Below are positions 36,120 to 45,011 of a stretch of DNA of 63,281 bases, piece after piece (positions within the stretch are counted from its first letter, which is position 1; every line of letters starts with the position of its first letter). The notes beneath the pieces are model-generated. The model did no database searches. It saw only the letters and a program-made list of their open reading frames with translations, and was not told where the DNA came from. The DNA comes from Thermotogaceae bacterium (GTDB lineage: Bacteria; Thermotogota; Thermotogae; MWEM01), in contig JASUTC010000003.1 in NCBI GenBank assembly GCA_030445775.1, positions 1 to 63,281 on the forward strand. The letters run 5' to 3'. The translations under genes and the position numbers were made by a program.

Positions 36120-37193
36120 TACTTTCTTCTTTTTTGGGATTTTCATCGCGAAAGGAGCCCCGATAAAAATATTCATATAATAAGACATAATGCGCCATAA
36201 GATTACCGCACCTGCTATATTTGATGGTGCGAAGAAGTTCTTGAAGAACAGGTAAAAGCCCCCTTCTGCCGCTCCCCCTGCTCCGGGAACAGGCACGAAG
36301 GAAATGATTAAAAACAAGATACCCTGAAATGAAAAGATCTCAGAAAAGGGGACCGTAGGTGGTTCCAACATCCTGTATATGCAATAGGGAATTGAAAAAT
36401 AAAAGAATATCTGTATAGAGGTAAAAAGAAATGCAATGAACAATTTGAAAGGTGCTTTCCCTAAATTTTTCATGGCACTGTGAAATTCACCGATTTTTGT
36501 GATCCATTGCTCTTCGCTTTTTTTCATCTTTTTTCCAAATTTAAACGGGGATACAAGAAAAAGAATCAGATCAAAAATCTTTCTTGTCAATAATGGGCTG
36601 AAAGAAAAGATCAACAAAAAAAAGATTACCGCTGAATTGATCAAGAAACCAAATACAGCTAATATGGAAATGGAAGGCAATGAATTTATCTTATCAAAAA
36701 AAACAAACATAATAAACACCCCCAGGATGGTAATGGTTGTTTGATAAATCAAAAATCGGGATATTAAAACGGCTGTTGCCTTGGATACATCAATGCCAAG
36801 CCTGTATAACCGTAGAATCTGCATGGGTTGTCCACCGGATGCAAAAGGTGTGACAGAATTGTAGAATTGTCCTACCATATTTGTCTCAATCGCTTTCCAC
36901 AACGATAATTTAACACCTGAGATCTTAGCTGTAGTATAAATGGTTAACGATTCGGATAGCCAAAAAATCAAAAGACATATTCCCGATATGGCAAACCAAA
37001 CTAAATCAATACTTTTAAAAACTGCAATGTTTTCTTGAAAATCGCCAATAAAGAAAAAACCAATAACAACGATCAATCCAAGTATGACAGACACCATCAA
37101 CCATTTAAATGAAACCGACTTTTTTTCTTCCGAAGAAAGATCGTTTTCTTTGCTATCTATTATTACAGTAGTTTCGTTTTCCTTAGTTTCCAA
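36117..37193 (-). CDS. Lysylphosphatidylglycerol synthase TM region / UPF0104 membrane protein
   Basis: 358 aa; TTG start at 37193 behind GGGGGAAG. After a charged N-terminus (about 1-27) there are about eight membrane helices. Family motifs are clear: NSVTPFASGGQPMQILRLY and SFVPVPGAGGAAEGGFYLFF. It is the flippase-like part of MprF without the aminoacyl-transfer domain. Related proteins (AglD, YbhN) are thought to move or bind lipids; exact activity unknown. Highly polar N-terminus rich in Glu/Lys. Confidence 0.88.
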   Translation of the reverse strand: METKENETTVIIDSKENDLSSEEKKSVSFKWLMVSVILGLIVVIGFFFIGDFQENIAVFKSIDLVWFAISGICLLIFWLSESLTIYTTAKISGVKLSLWKAIETNMVGQFYNSVTPFASGGQPMQILRLYRLGIDVSKATAVLISRFLIYQTTITILGVFIMFVFFDKINSLPSISILAVFGFLINSAVIFFLLIFSFSPLLTRKIFDLILFLVSPFKFGKKMKKSEEQWITKIGEFHSAMKNLGKAPFKLFIAFLFTSIQIFFYFSIPYCIYRMLEPPTVPFSEIFSFQGILFLIISFVPVPGAGGAAEGGFYLFFKNFFAPSNIAGAVILWRIMSYYMNIFIGAPFAMKIPKKKKV

Positions 37194-37225
37194 AATCTTC
37201 CCCCTAAATACTTCATTCGATAGAT

Positions 37226-37234
37226 ATTATATCA
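37226..37234 (-). promoter_or_regulatory. Extended -10 promoter TGATATAAT for the flippase-like gene
   Basis: Perfect TATAAT at 37226-37231 (minus), TG extension, 33 bases before the TTG start. Confidence 0.6.
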
Positions 37235-37340
37235 GAAAGCTTTGAACTTCTACATCAACTGAAGAAGTAATTCAAAAATCAATTATTTTTACCTTATTAT
37301 TAAAATAAAGGTTAACAAAAGATATGCAATTCCCCCTTTA

Positions 37341-37349
37341 TGGTATAAT
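37341..37349 (+). promoter_or_regulatory. Extended -10 promoter TGGTATAAT for recJ
   Basis: TATAAT at 37344-37349 with TGG before it, 33 bases before the recJ ATG at 37382. Identical to the element at 1851-1859. Confidence 0.6.
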
Positions 37350-37381
37350 CAATGAAAATAAATAAAAAGGAGTCAAGGAGG

Positions 37382-40300
37382 ATGAAATGCGAGTGGATTA
37401 TCCAAGAGCCGGATAAAGAAGAAGTACAACGACTGGTTCAAAAATACGATATCCCGGAGCTTCTTGCTACCATATTTGTGAATAACAAATTAGAGCAACG
37501 GACAAGTGTAACGAAATATCTGAATTTGGAAGAAGAAAAATTCCATGACCCTTTTTTGCTGAAAGGCATGGAAGCATTTGTGGAAACTTTGATGAAGATC
37601 AAAAAAAAGAATGAGACAATTGCCATTTACGGTGATTATGATGTAGATGGTGTGACGTCTACCGCTTTAGTCTATTCAGTTTTGAAAGAATTAGGATGGA
37701 ATGTCATTTATTATATTCCTACCCGTTTGGAGGAGGGTTATGGATTAAGTAAAACAGCTATCATGGAACTGTTTAACAGAAACATTAAAAACATACTTAC
37801 AGTTGACTGCGGGATAACCTCAGTCGAAGAAGTAAAATACGCTAATTTCTTGCAATTCAGAATTATCATTACAGACCATCACGAAGTCCAGGATGAATTA
37901 CCTGAGGCTTGTGCAGTCGTGAATCCGAAGCGTACAGACGATACCTATCCATTTAAGGGTTTGGCAGGTGTGGGTGTTGCTTTTAAATGTATGGACGCCT
38001 TGGTCGAAAGATTGGGGAGACCTATTGACATTGAAAAATACTTGGATTTGGTGGCCTTGGGAACGGTTGCAGATATAGTTCCAATGATTGGTGAAAACAG
38101 AATGATCGTACAAAAGGGAATCAAAAGCCTTGCTGAAACCAAACACATTGGTTTAAGAAGGTTGATGAAAATATCCGGTATTGATACCGACCATTTGCAA
38201 ACACACGACATTGGTTTTAAAATAGCCCCTAAATTAAATGCTGTTGGCAGGCTTGGAAGCGCAGAAACGGCTTTAAAACTGCTTTTAACCGAAGATGAAA
38301 CAGAGGCTCGTGAGCTTTCCAGCTTCTTAATGGAACAAAACAGCAAAAGACAGTATATTGAAAACCAAATTTACACTGAAGCGATGAATATGATACACAA
38401 AAATCCCATTATTGCTGATTCTCCCGTGTTGGTATTAGCAAAAAAAGACTGGCATCCGGGGGTTATTGGAATTGTCTCGTCGCGATTAACGGCGAAATTT
38501 TACAAGCCTACATTAATGATTTCCATTGACGAAAATGGAGTTGGTAGAGGCTCTGCTCGGAGTATTGATCAAGTGAATATAATGGAACTCTTTTCCCATG
38601 TCTCATCTTACTTTGAGGAATTTGGTGGACATCCTATGGCCGCAGGGTTTACCATTGAAAAATCAAACATTGAACGTTTGCGAGAAGATCTGTCCTTTAG
38701 ATTTTATAAATTATACGGGAGCGATTCATTTACATCAAAGATTTATATCGATGCTCAATTGGATATCAGCGAGATCACCGATGAGCTATTGGATAAATTG
38801 GAATTGTTAAGACCATACGGACAATCTAATCATGAACCTGTCTTTTTGATGAAGAATTTATCTGTGGATAAACTCAAGCTTATGGGTTCAAGAAATCAGC
38901 ATATACGGATGATTCTGAAACAAGGGAAGTATTTTATCGACTCTATCGGTTTTAACTTGGCATCGAAAATCGATGAATTCAGATATATTCGCCCAAATTT
39001 ACTCAAATGTGATCTGGTAGGGAATATTAAAACGATTTGGCATTATAAAACCAAACATGTTCAAATCTTTATCAAAGATATTAAATACTTTATTGATCCT
39101 ACCTTTAAAAACGAAGAAACGGATAGGAATTTTGTGTTTGACCTCATCAACAATTGGGAGAGCCAAAATAACACCCATAAGGAACAGGATGTTAACCAGT
39201 TGACCAGAGAATTAAATCACAAACTTCAGACCAAATACCCGGCCTTCTTAAAGGTATTGGATAACAAAATGGGCATAACGGGTTTATTCTCATCATTAAA
39301 GGCGCAGGAATTAATGCTATTTTCAAAAATGATTCAAGCAGAGCAGAAAAAGCAAAGATTGTTGATTGTCTTACCTTCAAATATGTTCCTCTCGTCACGT
39401 TTAAAAACCATTGGCAGATTTGACGCTTTATCCACACAAGTCCTTGTGAATCCTGCTCAAAAATTCCAAGAAACCACATTATTTACCACAGTCCCCTTCC
39501 TCTTAAAACACTTTGATCAGTTCAAAAATATTAAGCAATTTGTCTTTTTGGATTTGGAATATCTTCTTCCGGAAGAAAATAAAACTAAAGGGTTGTTGAA
39601 GCGATTAAGTGATGACATTTCAGAAATGACTGATACCAATATTTTGGTATTATCGGGCATTCTCTCCGATAACGAAAAAAATCAAATGAAAGCATTCTTT
39701 AAATTCGATAAAATCCTGATTGAGCATTTAAAAAAACACAAAAAGGGATTGGTTGACAGAAGGGACCATCCGGAACCGATTAAATACATTCAACAACTTG
39801 TTCAAAACAGCAACTTTACTGCTGTTTTTGTTAATTCAGTAGATAAAACGGTTCACCTCACCCGGATACTGGGAAACATACTCTCTGACAGTTTTCACAA
39901 TGGGGAAGTTGTTTTTTACAACTCATCTCTGAAGCCATTTCAACGCTCCAAGATAGAAGAGCTTATTTCGGTTTCAAAGGTGAAACTATTCATCACAACA
40001 TATGAAATCGGTGGCTCCATGCAATTCCCCAAAGAATCAAATATTTGTCTGTTAGATCCTCCGATGAATCCTATTGACATTTTAACCATTTCAAATCTTG
40101 TGGAAAAAAAGGGGTCCACGTCAATTTTCCATCTACTTTATAACAAATCTGATACAAAAGAACATATAAAAAAGCAGTTTGACTTTCTACCGGATAAAGA
40201 TGATATAATATCATTGATTGAGATTGGTTGTTCCAATGGTTTAAAAGCGCTGGAAAACCTAAAAGCTAATGGTTTTAAAAAATTCTCTTTAAATGAAAAA

Positions 40301-40531
40301 AAGTGGGACTTAATCGTTTCCGTATTAGAAGAAATTGGAATGATCGAAGAACAGGAAATTAAAAATAAAAATTATAATGACTTAGTTGAGAAATTAAACC
40401 ATTCTACCTACATGTTGGAATCAATTATTGATAAGATCGTTATTGATGATTATTTGAAATATTTCATTGGAAAGAGTGGTAGAAAGGTTTTAAACCTGAT
40501 TGATGATCCAATGTTGCCGTTTTTGAAATAG
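37382..40531 (+). CDS. recJ: Single-stranded-DNA exonuclease RecJ with long helicase-like tail
   Basis: 1049 aa; ATG at 37382, AGGAG 9 bases upstream. N-terminal core (about 1-560): DHH motifs IYGDYDVDGVTST, VDCGITS and TDHHEV, then DHHA1 with GRGSARS and FGGHPMAAGFTI, and an OB fold. It degrades single-stranded DNA 5' to 3'. The C-terminal about 470 residues are extra compared with E. coli RecJ (577 aa). They show a decayed SF2-helicase look: LLIVLPSNMF (motif Ia-like), LDLEYLLPEE (motif II-like), a lobe 2 with AVFVNSVDKTVHLTRIL, KPFQRSKIEELI and LFITTYEIGGSMQFP. No Walker A GKT is seen. Firmicute RecJ proteins have a shorter C-terminal domain; the relation is unclear. Confidence 0.93.
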   Translation: MKCEWIIQEPDKEEVQRLVQKYDIPELLATIFVNNKLEQRTSVTKYLNLEEEKFHDPFLLKGMEAFVETLMKIKKKNETIAIYGDYDVDGVTSTALVYSVLKELGWNVIYYIPTRLEEGYGLSKTAIMELFNRNIKNILTVDCGITSVEEVKYANFLQFRIIITDHHEVQDELPEACAVVNPKRTDDTYPFKGLAGVGVAFKCMDALVERLGRPIDIEKYLDLVALGTVADIVPMIGENRMIVQKGIKSLAETKHIGLRRLMKISGIDTDHLQTHDIGFKIAPKLNAVGRLGSAETALKLLLTEDETEARELSSFLMEQNSKRQYIENQIYTEAMNMIHKNPIIADSPVLVLAKKDWHPGVIGIVSSRLTAKFYKPTLMISIDENGVGRGSARSIDQVNIMELFSHVSSYFEEFGGHPMAAGFTIEKSNIERLREDLSFRFYKLYGSDSFTSKIYIDAQLDISEITDELLDKLELLRPYGQSNHEPVFLMKNLSVDKLKLMGSRNQHIRMILKQGKYFIDSIGFNLASKIDEFRYIRPNLLKCDLVGNIKTIWHYKTKHVQIFIKDIKYFIDPTFKNEETDRNFVFDLINNWESQNNTHKEQDVNQLTRELNHKLQTKYPAFLKVLDNKMGITGLFSSLKAQELMLFSKMIQAEQKKQRLLIVLPSNMFLSSRLKTIGRFDALSTQVLVNPAQKFQETTLFTTVPFLLKHFDQFKNIKQFVFLDLEYLLPEENKTKGLLKRLSDDISEMTDTNILVLSGILSDNEKNQMKAFFKFDKILIEHLKKHKKGLVDRRDHPEPIKYIQQLVQNSNFTAVFVNSVDKTVHLTRILGNILSDSFHNGEVVFYNSSLKPFQRSKIEELISVSKVKLFITTYEIGGSMQFPKESNICLLDPPMNPIDILTISNLVEKKGSTSIFHLLYNKSDTKEHIKKQFDFLPDKDDIISLIEIGCSNGLKALENLKANGFKKFSLNEKKWDLIVSVLEEIGMIEEQEIKNKNYNDLVEKLNHSTYMLESIIDKIVIDDYLKYFIGKSGRKVLNLIDDPMLPFLK

Positions 40532-40552
40532 ATGTGGAGGTGCATTTTTCAA

Positions 40553-40834
40553 TTGCAAACTAAATTTATCGCTGCAGATGAATTGAATTCTTTAATGATT
40601 TTTGTCGATTACTCAGAAATGATGAAAGCCTTCGACTTAATTAAGAAAAAAGGTTATTTTGCAAAGATAATTAAGACACCCAAAGAATTTTTTTCCGCTT
40701 CCTCACTGTCAATCGCAGTAAAAAATACAGATTTGGAAGGAATTCAAAAACAGTTCGAGCGGGAATCGGTAAAACCAATAAAAAGCGTTGTTTTAAAAAG
40801 ATGTGCTTTAGATTATTTATTCCGGTCCTATTAA
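40553..40834 (+). CDS. DUF3343 (putative Se/S carrier-like) protein
   Basis: About 93 aa from TTG 40553; GGAGG at 40536-40540 is 12 bases upstream (the ATG at 40532 lies before that site and is unlikely). The shape matches DUF3343: an N-terminal FVDYSEMMKAFDLIKKKGYFAKIIKTPKEF segment, then SLSIAVKN, and a short end VLKRCALDYLF. Some DUF3343 proteins have a Cys in a loop after the first helix and are proposed to carry sulfur or selenium; here that place lacks an obvious Cys, the only one being near the C-terminus. Lies between recJ and ruvX. Confidence 0.55.
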   Translation: MQTKFIAADELNSLMIFVDYSEMMKAFDLIKKKGYFAKIIKTPKEFFSASSLSIAVKNTDLEGIQKQFERESVKPIKSVVLKRCALDYLFRSY

Positions 40835-40846
40835 AAAGTTAATATC

Positions 40847-41530
40847 GTGGAAGTCCTGGCCTTTGATTACGGTGATAAAAGAATAGGCTATGCCGTGGCG
40901 TCAAAAAAAATGAAAATGGCCTTTGCAAAAGGCTTTATTCAAAACGATCATTCGATAACAGATTCCATAAAATCATTAATCTCTCTTTATCAGCCTGATG
41001 AATTAGTTTTGGGATTACCTCTTAGGCAGAATTTATCTTTCACACCGGCAACGGATAAGGCACTACTTTTTGCAAGACAATTGTTTGATATAACAAACTT
41101 GAATGTTTATCTCGTCGATGAAAGATATTCAACTGTTTATTCACAGATAGCCCTCAGGTATGCTGGGCGAACAGTTAAGAATTCAAAAGCAATTATTGAT
41201 TCAGAAAGTGCAAAAAGTATTGCTGAAGTATATATACAATCACCGGCTTGGGTGTTTAAATTTAACTTGGATTGCCTGACGGAAAAGCTCATTAATTATT
41301 GTGTTCAGAGTACGGATACCGATGTTTTATGTTTTATGGGAGCAAAGGATATATTTGATATTCTCCGTAATTATGAGACAAATTTTACCGTTTACGAACT
41401 AAACCCATACATTTACTCATTGGAAAGAAATAAAGAAATCCCGGATAACGTTAAATTTTACGGATTCACTTTTTCAGTCCCTGAAAGTTGTACGTTTTGC
41501 AAACAAAGTGCTCATGGCTCAACTGGATAG
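40847..41530 (+). CDS. ruvX: RuvX/YqgF-type pre-16S rRNA nuclease with C-terminal extension
   Basis: 227 aa; GTG at 40847. Residues about 1-138 are the YqgF RNase H-like fold: FDYGDKRIG (Asp 7), LGLPLRQN, VDERYST and the late acidic IIDSESAKSIAEVYI. These nucleases trim the 5' end of 16S rRNA precursors. Residues about 139-227 are an extension not found in ordinary 138-150 aa YqgF proteins; it contains a strand-rich VLCFMGAKDIFDILRNY and VYELNPYIYSLERN with two Cys in SCTFCKQS. I do not recognise the extension. The reading frame ends inside tRNA-Arg (23 shared bases). Confidence 0.82.
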   Translation: MEVLAFDYGDKRIGYAVASKKMKMAFAKGFIQNDHSITDSIKSLISLYQPDELVLGLPLRQNLSFTPATDKALLFARQLFDITNLNVYLVDERYSTVYSQIALRYAGRTVKNSKAIIDSESAKSIAEVYIQSPAWVFKFNLDCLTEKLINYCVQSTDTDVLCFMGAKDIFDILRNYETNFTVYELNPYIYSLERNKEIPDNVKFYGFTFSVPESCTFCKQSAHGSTG

Positions 41531-41584
41531 AGTATTGGACTCCGGATCCAAAGGTTGCGGGTTCAAATCCCGCTGAGCACACCA
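41508..41584 (+). tRNA. tRNA-Arg(CCG), CCA encoded
   Basis: Acceptor stem GTGCTCA/TGAGCAC pairs perfectly; the anticodon loop CTCCGGA gives CCG for codon CGG; the T arm is GCGGG-TTCAAAT-CCCGC; the discriminator A is followed by an encoded CCA (41582-41584). 77 bases, no intron. Its 5' 23 bases also encode the last codons and the stop of the extended ruvX frame. A nucleosidase gene starts 30 bases after its 3' end, so it probably lies in the recJ-ruvX transcript and is cut out. Confidence 0.97.
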
Positions 41585-41614
41585 TTTATTTCCAACTGAA
41601 TGGAGGGAGTCAAA

Positions 41615-42274
41615 ATGGTTTTAGTATTAAGCGTTTTTGAGAGTGAATTAGAACCAATCACAGAAAACATGATAACTTTCGAAAAGAAAACTCTTTTTGA
41701 AAGAGAAATAAAAAGAGGCTTACTTGGAAGGAATGAAACTGTCACTTGTTCCGGTATTTTCGGTAAGGTTGAATCGGCCTTTATTACACAAAAACTGATA
41801 GATGAATACAAAATCAACAATATTTTTTTGACCTCAGGTGCAGGTGCATTGACAGATGAATTGGAAATTGGAGATGTAGTAATTGGTGAAGCTTATCATG
41901 AATACGACAAGCGCCTCAAGGAAAACGAGTCTAATCCAGCAATAAGAGGCGATTTGGAAACACTTTCAAGTATTAAATTTCAATTTTCAGGTTTAAAACG
42001 AGGGAAAATTATATCCGGCGATCAAATTGTTTCAGAAAAATCATTCAGGGATGAATTATACAATAGATACAGGGCGTTGGCGTTAGACATGGATTCCGCT
42101 GTAATGGCAACAGTCTCCAAGGCAAATAACTGTAAATTTCTTTCAATAAAAGTAATTTTAGACAAATCAAATGAGAAAACAAGCGAAGATTTCAATCAAC
42201 ATTTTTCTGATTATAACACCGTTCCGGCTGAAATATTATGTAAATACTTAAAAAATCATTTTGTTTCCGGCTAA
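41615..42274 (+). CDS. MTA/SAH nucleosidase-like (PNP_UDP_1) protein
   Basis: 219 aa; ATG at 41615 preceded by GGAGGGAG (an ATG at 41600 overlaps that site). Fold signature: VFESELEPITENM at the N-terminus (acid position), TSGAGALTDELEIGDVVIGE and the nucleoside motif ALDMDSAVMATVSK, where MTAN normally has DMEgaA. The purine/ribose-binding Glu of that motif is Asp here. It would hydrolyse methylthioadenosine or S-adenosylhomocysteine, but a related purine nucleosidase role is possible. Its stop overlaps the stop of the convergent PBP gene. Confidence 0.78.
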   Translation: MVLVLSVFESELEPITENMITFEKKTLFEREIKRGLLGRNETVTCSGIFGKVESAFITQKLIDEYKINNIFLTSGAGALTDELEIGDVVIGEAYHEYDKRLKENESNPAIRGDLETLSSIKFQFSGLKRGKIISGDQIVSEKSFRDELYNRYRALALDMDSAVMATVSKANNCKFLSIKVILDKSNEKTSEDFNQHFSDYNTVPAEILCKYLKNHFVSG

Positions 42275-44001
42275 AAGGTTTCGTTTTCTTTTTCAAGAAT
42301 AAAATCAAAAACCTTTCTACCAATCGGTGCAGCATTTTGACCACCATAACCACCGTTTTCAATTAGAACAAATACGGTGTATTTTGGGCGCTCTAAGGGA
42401 TAAAATGCTGCAAAATAAGCATGGTAACGACCTTCAATACCGATTTCTGCCGTACCTGTTTTCCCTGCCAGTTTGTCTTTGTAAGATGCATCTTTAAAGG
42501 CCGGATAAGCAGTTCCACCTGGCTGTGACACAACCGCATTCATTGCCATTTTCAAATAGATCCAATGTGATTTAGGCAGATTTAGATAACGATTTGATAA
42601 TGAAAATGAATTAGCCGTAATATATGATTTTTGTTTGTTTCCCTCCAATGCTATCAATTCAAATAATTTTAGCATTTCAATAGGGGTGAGTCTGACATAA
42701 CCTTGTCCGATAGACGATAGAACAGTATCCCCCAGATACCAATTTTCACCTATTTCCTGCAACTTCCATGAGGTGGAAGGGTATATTCCTGTTTTCTCTT
42801 CGGGTAGATTAATCTGTGATTTCATGGTCAACCCGATGGTATCACTAATACTTTTTAAATAATCAATTCCCAACTCTAATCCTTTATTATAAAAATAGAC
42901 ATTACAAGATTCTTTAACAGCATCAAATAAAGTCACCGTTCCATGACCCGTTGATAGCCAATCATGGTATTTATACTCTGTCTTACCATCGTTGGAATAG
43001 AGCGAAAACTCACCATCACAATACAATCTTTGAGTCACAGCCTTATACACTGAAACGGTATTGTCTGATAATACAGACAAGGCCATAAAAGGCTTAATCA
43101 AACTCCCCGGATTATAGGTAGATGAAATGGCCCGGTTAAGAAAGATATTTCCTTCATCTTTTAACATTAATTGCCATTCTTCTTCAATGATGGGTTTTGT
43201 CATCCTGGAACTTTCATAAAAAGGTTTGGATACCATAGATAATATTTCGCCTGAATCAGGAGAAGAAACAATCACTACCGAAGGATTTTCAATCTCAGCC
43301 AACAGTTCTTCAATATACTGCTGTAATTGTAGATCAACTGACAGGTAAATATCTTGACCTTTTTGAGGTTTTCGAACTGTTTGTTTCTTTAATTGACGAG
43401 TTCTCGAATCAACTTCCACCTGAGTAACACCATTTATACCCTTTAAATAGTCGTTAAAGGTTTTTTCAACCCCTGCAACTCCTACTAAGCCACGATTAAC
43501 ATACCCGATAATGTGAGAAAGAGAACCGTTAAACGGGTAAATTCTCTCAAAATCATACTTCAATGAAATATTGGGATTACTGACTGAAATATCGGGTCTT
43601 ATAAGGATATCTTCATTATGATTAATGGCGTCAGTAATATTTAATTCTGAAATACCCGTTAGTTTTGAGATGTCTTTTACCAAATCTTCTCTCGCCGAAC
43701 CATAAATACCTTTAATGCTCTCCGATAAATCAATATATCGATTGACTTTAGTATATGCTAATAATGTCCCATTACGATCATAAATATTCCCTCGGTAAGC
43801 CGGAATCACTTCTCTCTTTAGCCTGATTGAATCAAAATATTGCGAAAACTCATCAGATTGTTTAATCTGCAAATCATAAGTTCGGTAAACAAAAGCCAAA
43901 AAAACAAAAAGAAGGATAATCCAGAGTAAGATTATCCTTCCGTTACCATGATTCTTTGTTGTTTCCTGAACTTTTATATTTCTAACACTACTTTTCCACA
44001 T
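42271..44001 (-). CDS. Class B penicillin-binding protein (transpeptidase)
   Basis: 576 aa: short cytoplasmic N-terminus, one membrane helix (about 22-42), PBP dimerisation domain starting RGNIYDRNGTLLAYTKV, then the transpeptidase. Active site motifs: SxxK in NPGSLIKPF (Ser about 300), SxN in ESCNVYFY, and KTGTAE. It cross-links peptidoglycan, in either the elongation (PBP2/MrdA) or division (FtsI) class; motif YNPGSLIKPF and length slightly favour the PBP2 type. Start ATG 44001, GGAAGAGGG upstream, overlapping the tdh end by 28 bases. Rod-shape partner genes (rodA, mreC) are absent from the window. Confidence 0.92.
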   Translation of the reverse strand: MWKSSVRNIKVQETTKNHGNGRIILLWIILLFVFLAFVYRTYDLQIKQSDEFSQYFDSIRLKREVIPAYRGNIYDRNGTLLAYTKVNRYIDLSESIKGIYGSAREDLVKDISKLTGISELNITDAINHNEDILIRPDISVSNPNISLKYDFERIYPFNGSLSHIIGYVNRGLVGVAGVEKTFNDYLKGINGVTQVEVDSRTRQLKKQTVRKPQKGQDIYLSVDLQLQQYIEELLAEIENPSVVIVSSPDSGEILSMVSKPFYESSRMTKPIIEEEWQLMLKDEGNIFLNRAISSTYNPGSLIKPFMALSVLSDNTVSVYKAVTQRLYCDGEFSLYSNDGKTEYKYHDWLSTGHGTVTLFDAVKESCNVYFYNKGLELGIDYLKSISDTIGLTMKSQINLPEEKTGIYPSTSWKLQEIGENWYLGDTVLSSIGQGYVRLTPIEMLKLFELIALEGNKQKSYITANSFSLSNRYLNLPKSHWIYLKMAMNAVVSQPGGTAYPAFKDASYKDKLAGKTGTAEIGIEGRYHAYFAAFYPLERPKYTVFVLIENGGYGGQNAAPIGRKVFDFILEKENETF

Positions 44002-45011
44002 TTTCCCTCTTCCATTTTATCAAAGCCTTCTTGCCAATTCTCAAAAGGAATAACATCCGTTATGATCTTATCCAGATCTATCTTTTTTGTATTCAATAAA
44101 CTCGACAATTTATACCAAGTTTCAAACATCTTTCTCCCTGTTATACCATACATGGTGATATTTTTAAAGACTCCGGCATTAATATCAAGGCTGACATTTT
44201 TATCGAACAAACCAAGAATCGATATATGGCCTCCCGGAATCACAGATTTCATACCCAAATTAAAGGCACTCTCATTTCCTGACATTTCCAACACCGCGTC
44301 TACTCCTTCATGTTGGGTTATGTCCATGATTTTCGAATAGGCATCCTCTACAGCTGGATTTACTAAATAGTCAGCCCCGTTCTTTTTTGCCAGATCAAGA
44401 CGGAAATCCTTTACTTCACTTACAATAATCGGTCCTGCTCCAAGGGCTTTTGCAACTTGTACAGCCATAACGCCAATAGGACCGGCTCCAGTAATTAGGA
44501 CACTTTTTCCTGAGACATCACCGCTTGTAACTGTGTAAACAGCGTTGCCAAGGGGTTCTTGAACTGAAGCCATGTGTTGAGGAAGTGAAGGATCGTTCTT
44601 CCACAAGACAACTTCCGGTACTCTGGCATATTCGGCAAATATACCATCTCTGTCTACACCAAGGATTTCCATATTCAAACAGATGTGCATATTGCCGGTT
44701 CGACACATCTTACATCTGGTACAGGGAATATGTGTTTCTGCGGAAACAAAGTCTCCCACTTCAACCAGCTTCACATTTTTCCCTACTTTGATAACTTCAC
44801 CTGAAAATTCATGTCCACCAATTTGAGGGGTTTTAATCCGATTCTGTGCCCATTCATTCCACTGGTAAATGTGGAGGTCCGTTCCGCAGATGGAAGCGTA
44901 TTTAACCTTTATCAGAACTTCGTCTTCTCTTAGTTCTTCGGGTATGTCCACTTCCTTCAGCTTGAATCCTCTTTGAGGTTTTTCTTTGACCAACGCCTTC
45001 ATTTTTCCCAC
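43974..45011 (-). CDS. tdh: L-threonine 3-dehydrogenase
   Basis: 345 aa zinc-dependent medium-chain dehydrogenase. Catalytic zinc ligands in SICGTDLHIY and GGHEFSGEV; structural zinc cysteines in CTRCKMCRTGNMHIC; NAD loop TGAGPIGVMAVQVAK; WNEWAQNRIKTPQIGGHE is distinctive for Tdh. It oxidises threonine to 2-amino-3-ketobutyrate. GTG at 45011 has GGAGG 9 bases upstream; ATG 45002 (MKALVKE) aligns best with family starts, and an ATG at 45020 touches the ribosome site. Any of these overlaps ygiQ by 100-119 bases. No kbl (2-amino-3-ketobutyrate ligase) gene is next to it. Confidence 0.92.
   Translation of the reverse strand: MGKMKALVKEKPQRGFKLKEVDIPEELREDEVLIKVKYASICGTDLHIYQWNEWAQNRIKTPQIGGHEFSGEVIKVGKNVKLVEVGDFVSAETHIPCTRCKMCRTGNMHICLNMEILGVDRDGIFAEYARVPEVVLWKNDPSLPQHMASVQEPLGNAVYTVTSGDVSGKSVLITGAGPIGVMAVQVAKALGAGPIIVSEVKDFRLDLAKKNGADYLVNPAVEDAYSKIMDITQHEGVDAVLEMSGNESAFNLGMKSVIPGGHISILGLFDKNVSLDINAGVFKNITMYGITGRKMFETWYKLSSLLNTKKIDLDKIITDVIPFENWQEGFDKMEEGKCGKVVLEI

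Noticed and set aside
37945-38346. 133-codon minus-strand frame inside recJ
   Set aside because: Lies wholly opposite the DHH/DHHA1 core, whose motifs are unmistakable; translation is low in charged residues as expected for a shadow.
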